A DNA stretch of 64,000 nucleotides from Elioraea rosea (GTDB lineage Bacteria; Pseudomonadota; Alphaproteobacteria; Acetobacterales; Acetobacteraceae): NCBI RefSeq assembly GCF_007644105.1, contig NZ_VFAC01000023.1, positions 1-64,000 on the forward strand, in the 5' to 3' direction. A program made the translations under genes and the position numbers. The notes beneath the pieces were generated by a model. The model was not told the DNA's origin, made no database searches, and saw only the letters and a list, made by a program, of their open reading frames with translations. Of the stretch, positions 9,167-19,277 are shown one piece after another. Each line of letters begins with the position of its first letter. The first letter of the stretch is position 1.

Positions 9167-10114
9167 ATGCCGACCGAGATCCCTTGGAGCCTCGTGCCCG
9201 ACCGGGTGCCTGCGGTCTCCGAACAGGTGATGCGGCGAGCCGCGGCGATGGGCGACGAGCGGCTTGCGCGGGCGTTCCTCTGGACCACCGCTGCGTCCGA
9301 CGCGGCTATCGCGCGGCCCGATCTGTGGCGCGCCGCCGCACGGCCGCTGCCCGACTATCCCTTCATGGCGGCGGGTTTCGCTCGGCTGCCGAAGGGTATG
9401 GTGACGCCGATCTGGATCGGCGCCTCGGAAGGGTTCGTGTTTGGGCTCTGTCTGTTTCCGGACGGGCAACCGGGGGAGAGCCCGGGGCTGCTAGAGCCGC
9501 TAACAGTCGACGGTGCCGTGCTGCCGGTGCTGCGGCTGCCGGCGCGGGTCGAGCGTCACCAGCGCGCCGGGCCGACGCATCCGTCCGGGGCGCGGATCGG
9601 CACGGCTGCCTGCTGGGCGCAGGCCGTCTCCGGCGGGCCAAACCCGACCGGCATGCAGGGTAGCGGGGTGCTGACCGCCGCGCATGTCGCGATCGAGGCG
9701 ACGCCGGTGACGCCAATGACGCCTCCCTCGCCGCATGCGGTCGTCGGCTATGCACTCGATGCCGCCGTACTCTGCCCCGAGGCCATCCCGCCTCACGCCT
9801 CGCTGCTCAACGTGTTGCCCGCCGCCGTCGGCGTAGACGTCGACGTTCATCTAAAGGGGGCAAGAGCGCGCGCGACGGTGCTGCTCGCGTTCCAGCCCTC
9901 CACGCATGTTGGGTTCACCGTCCCGCATCGGCTGGTAATCGACCAGGCATACGCGAGTGGCGACAGCGGCGCGCTCGCGACGAGGGCCGGGACGAGGGAC
10001 GCTGTGGGGCTCTACGTCGGAACGGTCAGACCAGTCTCCGGGGGATTGGCGCAGGGCGTTTGCCAGGCGATGGAGCAGGTGACGGCGGAGCTCGCGATCG
10101 AGCTCCATCTCTAG
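9167..10114 (+). CDS. trypsin-like serine protease of a TRYPCO-type conflict cassette
   Basis: 315 residues with a complete chymotrypsin-fold triad: His173 in LTAAHVA, Asp198 in YALDAAVL, and Ser267 in SGDSGAL. The oxyanion GDSG motif is intact, so it should be active. There is no signal peptide, pointing to a cytoplasmic protease, unlike secreted trypsins. Residues 1-140 form an N-terminal region of no recognised family. A strong ribosome-binding site AAGGAGG sits five bases before ATG 9167. A TRYPCO1-like gene follows nine bases downstream. Cytoplasmic trypsins paired with TRYPCO domains are described as effectors in bacterial conflict (immunity) systems; that role is inferred here. Codon use includes CTA, ACA and other codons rarer in the neighbours, hinting at transfer. 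Confidence 0.8.
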   Translation: MPTEIPWSLVPDRVPAVSEQVMRRAAAMGDERLARAFLWTTAASDAAIARPDLWRAAARPLPDYPFMAAGFARLPKGMVTPIWIGASEGFVFGLCLFPDGQPGESPGLLEPLTVDGAVLPVLRLPARVERHQRAGPTHPSGARIGTAACWAQAVSGGPNPTGMQGSGVLTAAHVAIEATPVTPMTPPSPHAVVGYALDAAVLCPEAIPPHASLLNVLPAAVGVDVDVHLKGARARATVLLAFQPSTHVGFTVPHRLVIDQAYASGDSGALATRAGTRDAVGLYVGTVRPVSGGLAQGVCQAMEQVTAELAIELHL

Positions 10115-10123
10115 GAGGTTGTG

Positions 10124-10450
10124 ATGCCTGACATCGAGGTTCTGATCGTCGAGACGGCGGTTGGCGGCGGTGGGCTGGTGCGGAAGGGCGCTGGCGGAGG
10201 CGAACAGCAGGCGCTGGATGCCGGCAAGGCGGTCACGAAGGTCGTGCGCATAAGCGCCGAGAGGATCGCCGATGGCGTCGCCGCCGTCGCGCAGGCCGTC
10301 GGTCCGACGCTGCGGGCCAAGCTGATATCGCTGCCCGGGCTCGAGCTCGATACCGTATCGATCGGCTGCGCGATCACCGTCGATTCCGGCGTGATCGTCG
10401 CCGGTGTCGGCGCCGAAGCCTCGCTTACTGTGACGTTCCGAGTGAGCTGA
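10124..10450 (+). CDS. TRYPCO1 (CU044_2847-like) trypsin-co-occurring protein
   Basis: A 108-residue protein with a strand-rich N-terminus (EVLIVETAV), a central helix (AVTKVVRISAERIADGVAAV) and a C-terminal pair of strands ending in LTVTFRVS. The segment VSIGCAITVDSGVIVAGVGA fits the TRYPCO1 family pattern of an acidic/glycine strand followed by a Gly-rich turn and a final beta strand. A ribosome-binding site AGGAGG precedes ATG 10124; the GTG three bases earlier is too close to it. It directly follows the trypsin-like protease gene, the arrangement that gives the family its name. It is expected to partner or restrain the protease, or recognise the trigger; the exact role is not established. 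Confidence 0.7.
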   Translation: MPDIEVLIVETAVGGGGLVRKGAGGGEQQALDAGKAVTKVVRISAERIADGVAAVAQAVGPTLRAKLISLPGLELDTVSIGCAITVDSGVIVAGVGAEASLTVTFRVS

Positions 10451-10471
10451 TGCTGCCGGACCGGCCTGGAC

Positions 10472-11482
10472 TCAAAGCCAGCCCTTGCGCTTGAAGTACC
10501 AGAGCGGGGCGACGGCGGAGGCGATCATCAGCGCGATCGCGACTGGGTAGCCGAGCGTCCAGCCCAGCTCGGGCATGAACTGGAAGTTCATGCCGTAGAT
10601 GCTGGCCACCAGCGTCGGCGGCATGAAGATCACGGCGACGACCGAGAAGGTCTTGATGATCGCGTTCTGCTCGATGTTGATGATGCCGAGCACGGCGTCG
10701 AGCAGGAACGTCGCCTTCTCGTTCAGGAACTTGCCGTGCTCCATCAGGCTGCGCACGTCGCGCGCGAGGGTCTTCACCCGGTTCTTGTTCTCCTTCCGGA
10801 TGCAGGTGTCCTTCTCCGCGGCGATGAAGGCGAGGATGCGCGAAAGGCCGAGAAGCGTATCCGAGGTCCGCGAGGTGATCTCGCCGACCTGGCCGAGCGC
10901 GATCAGCGCATCCTTCAGCGTCTCGTCCTTGCGCGTGGCACGGTCGTGGCTCTTCGCCGCCTTGAAGGCTGCCTGGCTCGTGCGGTCCATGTCGGCGCCG
11001 ACGCGCTCGAGGATGTCGGCGAGCCGGTCGACCACCTGCTCGAACAGGCCGAGCATGACGCCGTCCGGCGTGGCCGCGAGCGAGGGGTTCTTCGCCGCGC
11101 GGGCTGCGAACACACCGAAGGCCTTCGGCGTTGCGTAGCGGATCGTCACCAGCGAGGAGGTAGTGAGAACGAAGGTGATCGGCGTCGAGCCGACCTCGCC
11201 GGTGTCGATGCCGAACAGGAAGGGGGCCGTCATGAACAGCACCTCGCCCTCGCGGTAGAGGCGCGAGGAGGCCTCGATCTCCTGCATCTCCTCGCGCGTA
11301 GGCACCTCGACGCCGATGAGCTGTTCGACGAGCCGCTCCTCCTGCAGCGAGGGCTGCAGCAGGTCGATCCAGATCGGCGCGGCGGGAGGGGTGGAGGTGG
11401 GCGCGGCGCCGGGGGGCGGCAGCGACACGATCGCGTCGCCCACCCGCATCTGCCCCGCCTCGACCTTGTAGGTCGTGATCAT
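10472..11482 (-). CDS. corA: CorA family magnesium/cobalt channel
   Basis: 336 residues. The large N-terminal soluble part ends in a long stalk helix, followed by two closely spaced transmembrane helices at the C-terminus. The signature YGMNF, which forms the pore mouth, lies between them, followed by the periplasmic loop QFMPELGW and the basic tail KRKGWL. This is diagnostic of CorA pentameric Mg2+/Co2+ channels in the inner membrane. It is a stand-alone gene, convergent with the TRYPCO1 gene (22-base gap) and with 131 bases upstream before the TRAP permease gene. Confidence 0.93.
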   Translation of the reverse strand: MITTYKVEAGQMRVGDAIVSLPPPGAAPTSTPPAAPIWIDLLQPSLQEERLVEQLIGVEVPTREEMQEIEASSRLYREGEVLFMTAPFLFGIDTGEVGSTPITFVLTTSSLVTIRYATPKAFGVFAARAAKNPSLAATPDGVMLGLFEQVVDRLADILERVGADMDRTSQAAFKAAKSHDRATRKDETLKDALIALGQVGEITSRTSDTLLGLSRILAFIAAEKDTCIRKENKNRVKTLARDVRSLMEHGKFLNEKATFLLDAVLGIINIEQNAIIKTFSVVAVIFMPPTLVASIYGMNFQFMPELGWTLGYPVAIALMIASAVAPLWYFKRKGWL

Positions 11483-11613
11483 CGCGCCGGTTCCCTCACG
11501 CGCCCGAGCCTGCCGCCCGGTCGTTCTGGCCGCGCGCGGCGGGGCGGGTCAAGCGTCAAGGCCGGCGTGTCGCCGCATCGTCACGCTCGCGCGGCGCAAG
11601 CCCGAGGCCACGC

Positions 11614-13644
11614 TCAGGCGGTGGCGCCGCTTCGCCTCGCGACCTGCCTCTGCCACAGATAGAGCGCGACGCCGGTTCCGACGCCGACAAGGTCGGTGAT
11701 GCCTTCGGGGATGATGCACAGGATCGCCCCGACCGCGGCGACGAGGCGGAGCGGGATCGGCAGCCGCCCGGCGAGATACCCCTCCGTCGCGAAGGCGAGC
11801 ATGATCACGCCGATCACGGCCGTCACGAGCGCCTGAAGAACGGCAAAGAGCTCGCCCTGCGCGAGCAGGACCGGGTTCATGAAGAACATGTATGGCACCA
11901 GGAAGGTCGCCATGCCGAACTTCAGCGCCTTCAGGCTCGTGCCCCACAGGCTTCCGCGCGCGAGCCCCGCGGCAGCGAAGGAGGCAAGCGCGACGGGCGG
12001 CGTGATCGCCGAGAGTACCGCATAGTAGAAGATGAACATGTGCGCCACGAGCGGCTCCACGCCCATGCGGATCAGCCCCGGCGCCACGACGGCGGCGGCG
12101 ATCGCGTAGGCCGCGGTCGTTGGCACGCCCATGCCGAGGATCAGCGCGACGATGGCGGCGAAGGTCATCGCGAGGATGGGCACGTTGCCGCCAAGGTCGA
12201 GCAGGATCGAGGCGAAGCGGCCGCCGATGCCGGTCAGCCCGATCACGCCGGCGACGATGCCTGCCGTGGCGCAGACGGCGATGAGCTGCAGAGCCTCGCG
12301 CGCGCCGATGGCGAGTGCGTCGGCGATCGCCTGCGCAAGCTGCGCCAGGGCGCCGCCCAGGGCGGCGATCGGGTTCTGCCGCTGTACCATGAGCCTGTGC
12401 AGCAGGAAGGTGACGATCATGATCACCAGCGTCGCCGCGATGCCGAGCCCGGCCGCGCGGAACGGCGAATAGCCAGAGAGAAGCACGTAGATCAGGATCA
12501 CGAGGGGCGAGAACAGGTAGAGCCGCTTCAGCAGCGGCAGCAGTGGCGGCAGCTCGTCGCGCGGCAGGCCGCGCAGCTTCGCCTTCAGCGCGTGCAGGTC
12601 GGCGTGCGTGTAGCAGGCGACGTAGTAGAGGATCGCGGGAATGATCCCGGCGATCAGGATCTCCTGGTACGGGCGGCCGAGCACCTCGGCCATGATGAAC
12701 GCACCCGCGCCCATCACGGGCGGAGCGATCTGCCCGCCCGTCGAGGCGGTCGCCTCGACCGCGCCGGCGGTGTCGGGGTCGTAGCCCGCGCGCTTCATCA
12801 TGGGGATGGTGAAGGTTCCGGAGGCGACGACATTCGCGACGGACGAGCCCGAGACGGTGCCGAACATGAACGACGATATGACCGCGACCTTCGCCGGCCC
12901 GCCCCGCGCCCAGCCGACGAGCGACATCGCAAGGTCGTTGAAGTAGTCACCCGCCTTCGAGGTCTGCAGGAAGGCCGCGAAGGTCACGAACATGATGATG
13001 AACGTGGCCGACACGGAGGTGGTGATGCCAAAGATGCCCTCGGTTCCGGCGAGGAAGTTCACGGCCTCGCGCCAGGGCACGCCACGGTGATAGAGCGCGC
13101 CGGGAAGCCAGGGGCCGACGAAGATGTAGGCGATGAAGACGAACGCGATGATCGGCATCGCGAGGCCGGCGGTGCGGCGCGTGAACTCGATTAGCAGCGC
13201 GAGCGCTGCAAGCCCCACCACCGTGTCGCGGGTGCTCGGCCCCATGAAGGACCGCATCTCGATGCCGTCCGCGTCGAGGGCGAAGTGGAAGATGACCGCG
13301 ATCGAGGCGGCCATCAGCAGCCAGTCGTACCAGGCGATGCGATCGAGCCGCGAGCTGGTGGTCGCGGCGAAGGCGCCGAGGCCGATGGCGGCGCCGGCGA
13401 AGACATGGATCGCGCGCGCAACCAGGGGGTCGATCGGCGCGACGAGAAGCGTCCAGAGATGGAAGGCGACGAAGAGGATGCCGAACCAGCGCAGCCCGAT
13501 CGCGATCGGGCCGGTCAGGGTACGGCGGCTCGAGGCGAATTCCATGTCCTCGATGCGCGCGGCGTCGGCGGCGCTGATCGTCTCCTGGGCGAGGCCCGTG
13601 GTCGCGCGTGCCGTGCCACCGCCTCCGGACGTTTCGCTCCTCAT
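11614..13644 (-). CDS. TRAP transporter fused permease (4TM + 12TM, TAXI-type)
   Basis: About 676 residues from ATG 13644, preceded by a G-rich ribosome-binding site; 17 further in-frame residues upstream were judged non-coding. The N-terminal quarter holds the DctQ-like four-helix part and the remainder the DctM-like twelve-helix transport domain, the fused arrangement found in TRAP systems that use TAXI-type receptors. Typical DctM segments include GSSVANVVASGTFTIPMMK, ASTGGQIAPPVMGAGAFIMA and LGMGVPTTAAYAI. It imports an organic acid or amino acid with a cation gradient. No TAXI receptor gene adjoins it, so its partner must be encoded elsewhere. Confidence 0.88.
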   Translation of the reverse strand: MRSETSGGGGTARATTGLAQETISAADAARIEDMEFASSRRTLTGPIAIGLRWFGILFVAFHLWTLLVAPIDPLVARAIHVFAGAAIGLGAFAATTSSRLDRIAWYDWLLMAASIAVIFHFALDADGIEMRSFMGPSTRDTVVGLAALALLIEFTRRTAGLAMPIIAFVFIAYIFVGPWLPGALYHRGVPWREAVNFLAGTEGIFGITTSVSATFIIMFVTFAAFLQTSKAGDYFNDLAMSLVGWARGGPAKVAVISSFMFGTVSGSSVANVVASGTFTIPMMKRAGYDPDTAGAVEATASTGGQIAPPVMGAGAFIMAEVLGRPYQEILIAGIIPAILYYVACYTHADLHALKAKLRGLPRDELPPLLPLLKRLYLFSPLVILIYVLLSGYSPFRAAGLGIAATLVIMIVTFLLHRLMVQRQNPIAALGGALAQLAQAIADALAIGAREALQLIAVCATAGIVAGVIGLTGIGGRFASILLDLGGNVPILAMTFAAIVALILGMGVPTTAAYAIAAAVVAPGLIRMGVEPLVAHMFIFYYAVLSAITPPVALASFAAAGLARGSLWGTSLKALKFGMATFLVPYMFFMNPVLLAQGELFAVLQALVTAVIGVIMLAFATEGYLAGRLPIPLRLVAAVGAILCIIPEGITDLVGVGTGVALYLWQRQVARRSGATA

Positions 13645-13680
13645 CGGCCCCCCTATCCGGTCGCCGGGCTGCGTTCTTGC

Positions 13681-13759
13681 GCCGCATCCGGCCACGCACC
13701 GCCCCAGCGCGGCGCGCGTCGCGTCAACTCACTGCAGGGTCAGGCCAGCCGGATGCGGC
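13681..13759. repeat. 12-bp inverted repeat with 55-base spacer
   Basis: GCCGCATCCGGC at 13681-13692 and its exact reverse complement GCCGGATGCGGC at 13748-13759 bracket the gap between the TRAP permease start and the tatA stop. The spacing is long for an intrinsic terminator, and no T-run follows. It could form a long hairpin in tatA read-through RNA or be a chance pair in GC-rich DNA. Confidence 0.4.
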
Positions 13760-13810
13760 CCGGAGCGAAACGCGCCAGGCCGCCGCAGCGCCTTCCCCCG
13801 ATCGAGGCCG

Positions 13811-14059
13811 TCAGCCCCGGGGGGCGGACGTGGTCTCGCCCGTGCGGGCGGTGGCCTGCGCCTCCGGTCCGGCGAGGCTGCCGGCAGGCTTCTGCTCGGC
13901 CGTCGCCGTCTCGGGCTTCTCGTCTTCCTTGATGTTCTGCTTGAAGGACTTGATGCCCTTCGCGAGGTCACCCATCAGGCCGCTGATCTTGCCGCTGCCG
14001 AACAGCAGCAGGATGACCAGAAGCACGACAAGCCAGTGCCAGATGCTGAAAGTCCCCAT
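13811..14059 (-). CDS. tatA: Sec-independent protein translocase subunit TatA
   Basis: 82 residues with the standard TatA layout: a short periplasmic N-terminus, one hydrophobic helix ([17 protein letters not shown], residues about 9-25), the [20 protein letters not shown] amphipathic helix, and a charged, disordered tail. The phenylalanine-glycine hinge and the lysine-rich amphipathic stretch favour TatA over TatB. It forms the pore-like assembly that exports folded twin-arginine proteins. Notably the usual tatB-tatC partners are not adjacent. At least two receptors in this window carry N-terminal RR pairs that could use this pathway (20260 and 49086). Confidence 0.88.
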   Translation of the reverse strand: MGTFSIWHWLVVLLVILLLFGSGKISGLMGDLAKGIKSFKQNIKEDEKPETATAEQKPAGSLAGPEAQATARTGETTSAPRG

Positions 14060-14419
14060 CGTGCGTGCGTCCGTCCCGCGCCGTTGTCTCGTTCCGTTTA
14101 TGGTGCTGGAGCGGCAGGCTTGCCTAAGCCCCCGCCTGCCCCAGACCGTGATGTGGGGGGGACACTAGCGGAAAGGAACCCCCTCGGCAAAGCCCGCCCC
14201 GCCGCGCATGCCCCCGCACGCATTCTGCCGCGGGGCTTGCATCGCGTTCCGCCGCTCACTACCTGCCGCGCTCGGGTCCGGGCCCCTCTGGCGGGAGGGA
14301 CCGGCATGGCCGCAGCGCCCAGGCCATGCCCGGCAACCGCGATGTCGGACCCTCTGGCGGGAGAACTGCGTCCCGCCGTGGGTTCATGCCGTCGCGGCGC
14401 CGTGAAGGAATAGACCGAT
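14060..14419. other. 360-base gap upstream of the TerC gene with a structured, repeated leader
   Basis: No gene is supported here. It separates the divergent tatA and TerC-family starts. It contains a 14-base direct repeat CCCTCTGGCGGGAG at 14284-14297 and 14350-14363 (period 66). The second copy overlaps a perfect 7-bp hairpin, GGCGGGA at 14356-14362 with TCCCGCC at 14371-14377. Another possible stem pairs GGCAGGC (14113-14119) with GCCTGCC (14134-14140). Some TerC-family genes in proteobacteria are controlled by a manganese riboswitch; the consensus of that element was looked for by eye and not clearly seen. Confidence 0.45.
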
Positions 14420-15451
14420 ATGTCGGCACCCTGGTGGTTCTGGGTCGCGTTCAACGGCTTCATCCTGCTTCTGCTGCTGCTCGACCTCGGTGTCTTCACG
14501 CGGAGGGACCGGCCCATCCCGGTGAAGGAGGCGCTGCTCCGCTCCGCCTTCTTCTTCGTTCTCGCGATGATCTTCTGCGCCGGCGTGTTCCTCTACTATG
14601 GCGAGACGCCGGCGGAACGCACGACGAGGGGCTTCGAGTTCCTCACCGGCTATCTGATCGAGTGGTCGCTCTCGGTCGACAACATCTTCGTCTTCGTCCT
14701 CATCTTCAGCCATTTCCAGGTTCCGGCCGCCGTGCAGCACAGGGTGCTGTTCTGGGGCATCATCGGCGCGCTGGTGATGCGCGGGGCGCTCATCCTCGTG
14801 GGCGCGCAGCTGATCGCGAATTTCGAGTGGGTTCTGCTGCTCTTCGGCGCGTTCCTGATCTTCAGCGGCTGGAAGATGCTGAAGGCGGTCGATGAGGAGC
14901 CTGACCTCGACAACAACAAGATCCTGAAGTTCATGAAGTCGCGATATCGCGTGACGGAAACCTACGAGAAGGACTATTTCTACGTCCGTCGCGACGGGCT
15001 GTTCTACTTCACGCCGCTCGCACTCGTACTGATCCTGATCGAGACGACCGACCTCGTCTTCGCGCTCGACAGCATCCCGGCGATCTTCGCCATCACGTCC
15101 GACCCGTTCATCGTCTACACCGCGAACGTGTTCGCCATCCTCGGCCTGCGCGCGATGTACTTCGCGCTCGCCGGCATCATCCACCGCTTCCACTATCTGA
15201 AATACGGGCTTGCGATCGTTCTCATGGTCGTGGGCGCGAAGATGATCGGCAACTACGTCTGGAAGGCGAACGAGTGGGGCGAGAAGTTCCTGCCTGTCGA
15301 GGCGGCGCTCGGCATCACGGCGGCGCTGATCGGCGGATCGATCGTGCTCAGCCTGATCAGGACCCGCGAGCCTGCAGAGGGTGGGCGCGAGGCCTGGCGT
15401 GGCTGGGTGCCGCTCACCGGCCGGAAGAAGCCCAAGGAGGGCGCTGACTGA
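14420..15451 (+). CDS. TerC family integral membrane protein
   Basis: 343 residues with about nine membrane helices. The start MSAPWWFWVAFNGFILLLLLLDLGVF, the FLTGYLIEWSLSVDNIFVF segment with its acidic residues in the membrane, and the later ETTDLVFALDSIPAIFAIT repeat are the defining TerC marks. TerC/Alx-type proteins are linked to metal (manganese) export and tellurite resistance, and to metal loading of exported proteins. The polypeptide ends in a basic tail. It stands alone behind a long structured leader. Length and paired DN/DS acid motifs are normal, so the protein should be functional. Confidence 0.9.
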   Translation: MSAPWWFWVAFNGFILLLLLLDLGVFTRRDRPIPVKEALLRSAFFFVLAMIFCAGVFLYYGETPAERTTRGFEFLTGYLIEWSLSVDNIFVFVLIFSHFQVPAAVQHRVLFWGIIGALVMRGALILVGAQLIANFEWVLLLFGAFLIFSGWKMLKAVDEEPDLDNNKILKFMKSRYRVTETYEKDYFYVRRDGLFYFTPLALVLILIETTDLVFALDSIPAIFAITSDPFIVYTANVFAILGLRAMYFALAGIIHRFHYLKYGLAIVLMVVGAKMIGNYVWKANEWGEKFLPVEAALGITAALIGGSIVLSLIRTREPAEGGREAWRGWVPLTGRKKPKEGAD

Positions 15452-15613
15452 GCACCGTTTCCGGCCCCCGCGCGCCAGCCCGGGGGCCGGACCGTTTCTG
15501 CGGTGGATCGCATGCTTGACCCTGGCGCCCGTCCGCGCGACACATCGGCCCGCCGCTTCGCGCCGCAGCATGCGCCGGGGCGCTGTCTGGAACGGGTCGG
15601 GACAGGTTTGATC

Positions 15614-16558
15614 ATGCGGGTTGCGAGCCTCTGCCGCGGCGTGGCGTCCTTCAGTCTTTGGTCACGCAGTCGTTGGTCGCTGGCCGCGGCGGTCGCCGCG
15701 GGGATCGGGATCGGGCTCGTGGCGCTGCCCGCGCTTGCGCAGGGCCAGGTCGGCGAGCCTGTGCCCTGGGGCATGGGCATGCAGCCGGCAGCCGGGCCGA
15801 TCAAGGAGCGTGTCGGCAGCTTGCACGACATGGTCCTCATCATCATCACCCTGATCACGATCTTCGTCCTGGCACTGCTCGCCTACGCGATCACCCGCTT
15901 CAGCGCCGCGCGGAACCCGAACCCCTCGCGCACGAGCCACAACACGCTTCTCGAGGTGGCGTGGACGGTGGTTCCGGTGCTCATCCTCGTCGTGATCGCC
16001 GTGCCGTCCTTCCGGCTGCTCTACTACATGGACCGCGCGCGCGAGCCGGACATGACCGTGAAGGTCACCGCGTTCCAGTGGGCCTGGGAATACGAGTATC
16101 CGGACCAGGAGGGCCTGAAGTTCGAGAGCTACATGGTGCCGTCCGACCAGCTGCAGCCCGGCCAGCGCCGCCTGCTCGAGGTCGACAACCAGCTCGTCGT
16201 GCCGGCAGGGAAGGACATCCGGGTCCTGGTGACGTCGCGGGACGTGATCCACTCGCTGTTCGTCCCCTCGCTCGGCCTGCAGAAATACGGCATCCCCGGC
16301 CGGACGCTTGAGGCCTGGTTCCGGATCGACCGGCCTGGCGTCTACTATGGCCAGTGCAACCAGATCTGCGGCGTGAACCACGCCTTCATGCCGATCGTGA
16401 TCCGTGCCGTGCCCGAGGCGGAGTTCACGGCTTGGGTGGCGGAGGCGCGGCAGCGCTTCGCCAACGACAATGCCCGCCCCGTCGCGCCGGTGGCGTCGGC
16501 AGAGGGCGAGGGTGTCATGCGTCTTGCGGCCGAGCGGATCGGCGGCATCTCGCAGTAG
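15614..16558 (+). CDS. ctaC: cytochrome c oxidase subunit II
   Basis: 314 residues: N-terminal signal segment (to about residue 42), two transmembrane helices (about 72-95 and 115-135), then the periplasmic cupredoxin domain. CuA ligands are visible: His213 in RDVIHSLF, then Cys248, Cys252, His256 and Met259 in GQCNQICGVNHAFM. The residue usually Glu between the two cysteines is Gln250. The aromatic electron-entry patch appears as QWAWEYEYP. Start 15614 was chosen because it gives a proper signal sequence. It is the first gene of a rightward aa3-oxidase cluster; 160 bases upstream hold its promoter. Confidence 0.93.
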   Translation: MRVASLCRGVASFSLWSRSRWSLAAAVAAGIGIGLVALPALAQGQVGEPVPWGMGMQPAAGPIKERVGSLHDMVLIIITLITIFVLALLAYAITRFSAARNPNPSRTSHNTLLEVAWTVVPVLILVVIAVPSFRLLYYMDRAREPDMTVKVTAFQWAWEYEYPDQEGLKFESYMVPSDQLQPGQRRLLEVDNQLVVPAGKDIRVLVTSRDVIHSLFVPSLGLQKYGIPGRTLEAWFRIDRPGVYYGQCNQICGVNHAFMPIVIRAVPEAEFTAWVAEARQRFANDNARPVAPVASAEGEGVMRLAAERIGGISQ

Positions 16559-16601
16559 TGTACATCGCCGGCGGGCACGGGCCCGCCGGGGGATTTCTTG
16601 A

Positions 16602-18239
<1,638 letters not shown>

Positions 18240-18260
18240 GGCGGGAGGACGCCGCGTGAC

Positions 18261-19277
18261 ATGGCAAAGGGTGCAAAGCTTGGCCTGACAGGGGCCGATC
18301 TCGACCGCGCAGGCTTCGAGCGGGAGCGGGACGCATACCCGGCGGGAGGCGAACGGCCGGAGGCGCTGTTCGGCTCCCTGCCGTCGGACTGGATCGCGCT
18401 TCTCAAGCCGCGGGTGATGACGCTGGTGGTGTTCACCGCCCTCGTCGGCCTCATCGTCGCGCCAGCGCCGATCCACCCCGTTCTGGGCTTCGCGGCCATC
18501 CTCGCCATCACCGTCGGGGCGGGCGCCTCGGGTGCCATCAACATGTGGTACGACCGCGACATCGACGCGCTGATGCGGCGCACCGCCTCGCGTCCCATCC
18601 CCGCCGGCCGCGTCCTGCCGGAGGCGGCGCTGGGCTACGGCGCGACGCTCGCGGTGTTCTCCGTCGTCCTGATGGGGCTTGCGGCGAACTGGGTGGCGGC
18701 ACTCGTGCTCGCCCTCTCCATCGCCTTCTACGTGTTCGTCTACACGATGTGGCTGAAGCGGCGCACGCCGCAGAACATCGTCATCGGCGGTGCGGCGGGG
18801 GCTTTCCCGCCCGTGATCGGCTGGGCCGCGGCGACCGGAACGATCGATGCCGCGCCGCTGGTGATGTTCGCCATCATCTTCTTCTGGACGCCGCCGCATT
18901 TCTGGGCGCTGTCGCTTTTCGCACATGCCGACTATGCGCGGGCGGGTGTGCCGATGCTCCCCGTGGTCGCGGGCGCGCGCGAGACGCGGCGGCAGATCAT
19001 GCTCTACACGGCCATCCTCGTGCCGCTGAGCCTCGCGCCGGTGGCGATGGGCTTCGCGGGCTGGCTCTATGGCGCGACGGCCGTGCTGCTCGGCCTCAAC
19101 TTCCTCCGCCACGCCCGCGCGATCCTGGCAGAGGCGCAGGACGAGGCAGGCGTCAGCCTAGTGCGCGATTCCGCGGCCAAGGCCGGCTTCCGCTTCTCGA
19201 TCACCTACCTGTTCGCCCTGTTCGGCGCCCTTGCGGTCGACCGTGCGCTGGCATCCGCCGGGCTGCTTCCCATCTGA
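18261..19277 (+). CDS. ctaB: protohaem IX farnesyltransferase (haem O synthase)
   Basis: 338 residues of the UbiA prenyltransferase superfamily. The first Asp-rich motif reads [15 protein letters not shown] with the following SRPIPAG, which is diagnostic for CtaB/CyoE. The second polar loop [21 protein letters not shown] is also present, and about eight to nine membrane helices follow. It attaches a farnesyl group to haem B to make haem O, the precursor of haem A for the oxidase. The N-terminal 45 residues are soluble. Its stop codon shares a base with the next gene's ATG (TGATG at 19275-19279), indicating translational coupling. Confidence 0.94.
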   Translation: MAKGAKLGLTGADLDRAGFERERDAYPAGGERPEALFGSLPSDWIALLKPRVMTLVVFTALVGLIVAPAPIHPVLGFAAILAITVGAGASGAINMWYDRDIDALMRRTASRPIPAGRVLPEAALGYGATLAVFSVVLMGLAANWVAALVLALSIAFYVFVYTMWLKRRTPQNIVIGGAAGAFPPVIGWAAATGTIDAAPLVMFAIIFFWTPPHFWALSLFAHADYARAGVPMLPVVAGARETRRQIMLYTAILVPLSLAPVAMGFAGWLYGATAVLLGLNFLRHARAILAEAQDEAGVSLVRDSAAKAGFRFSITYLFALFGALAVDRALASAGLLPI

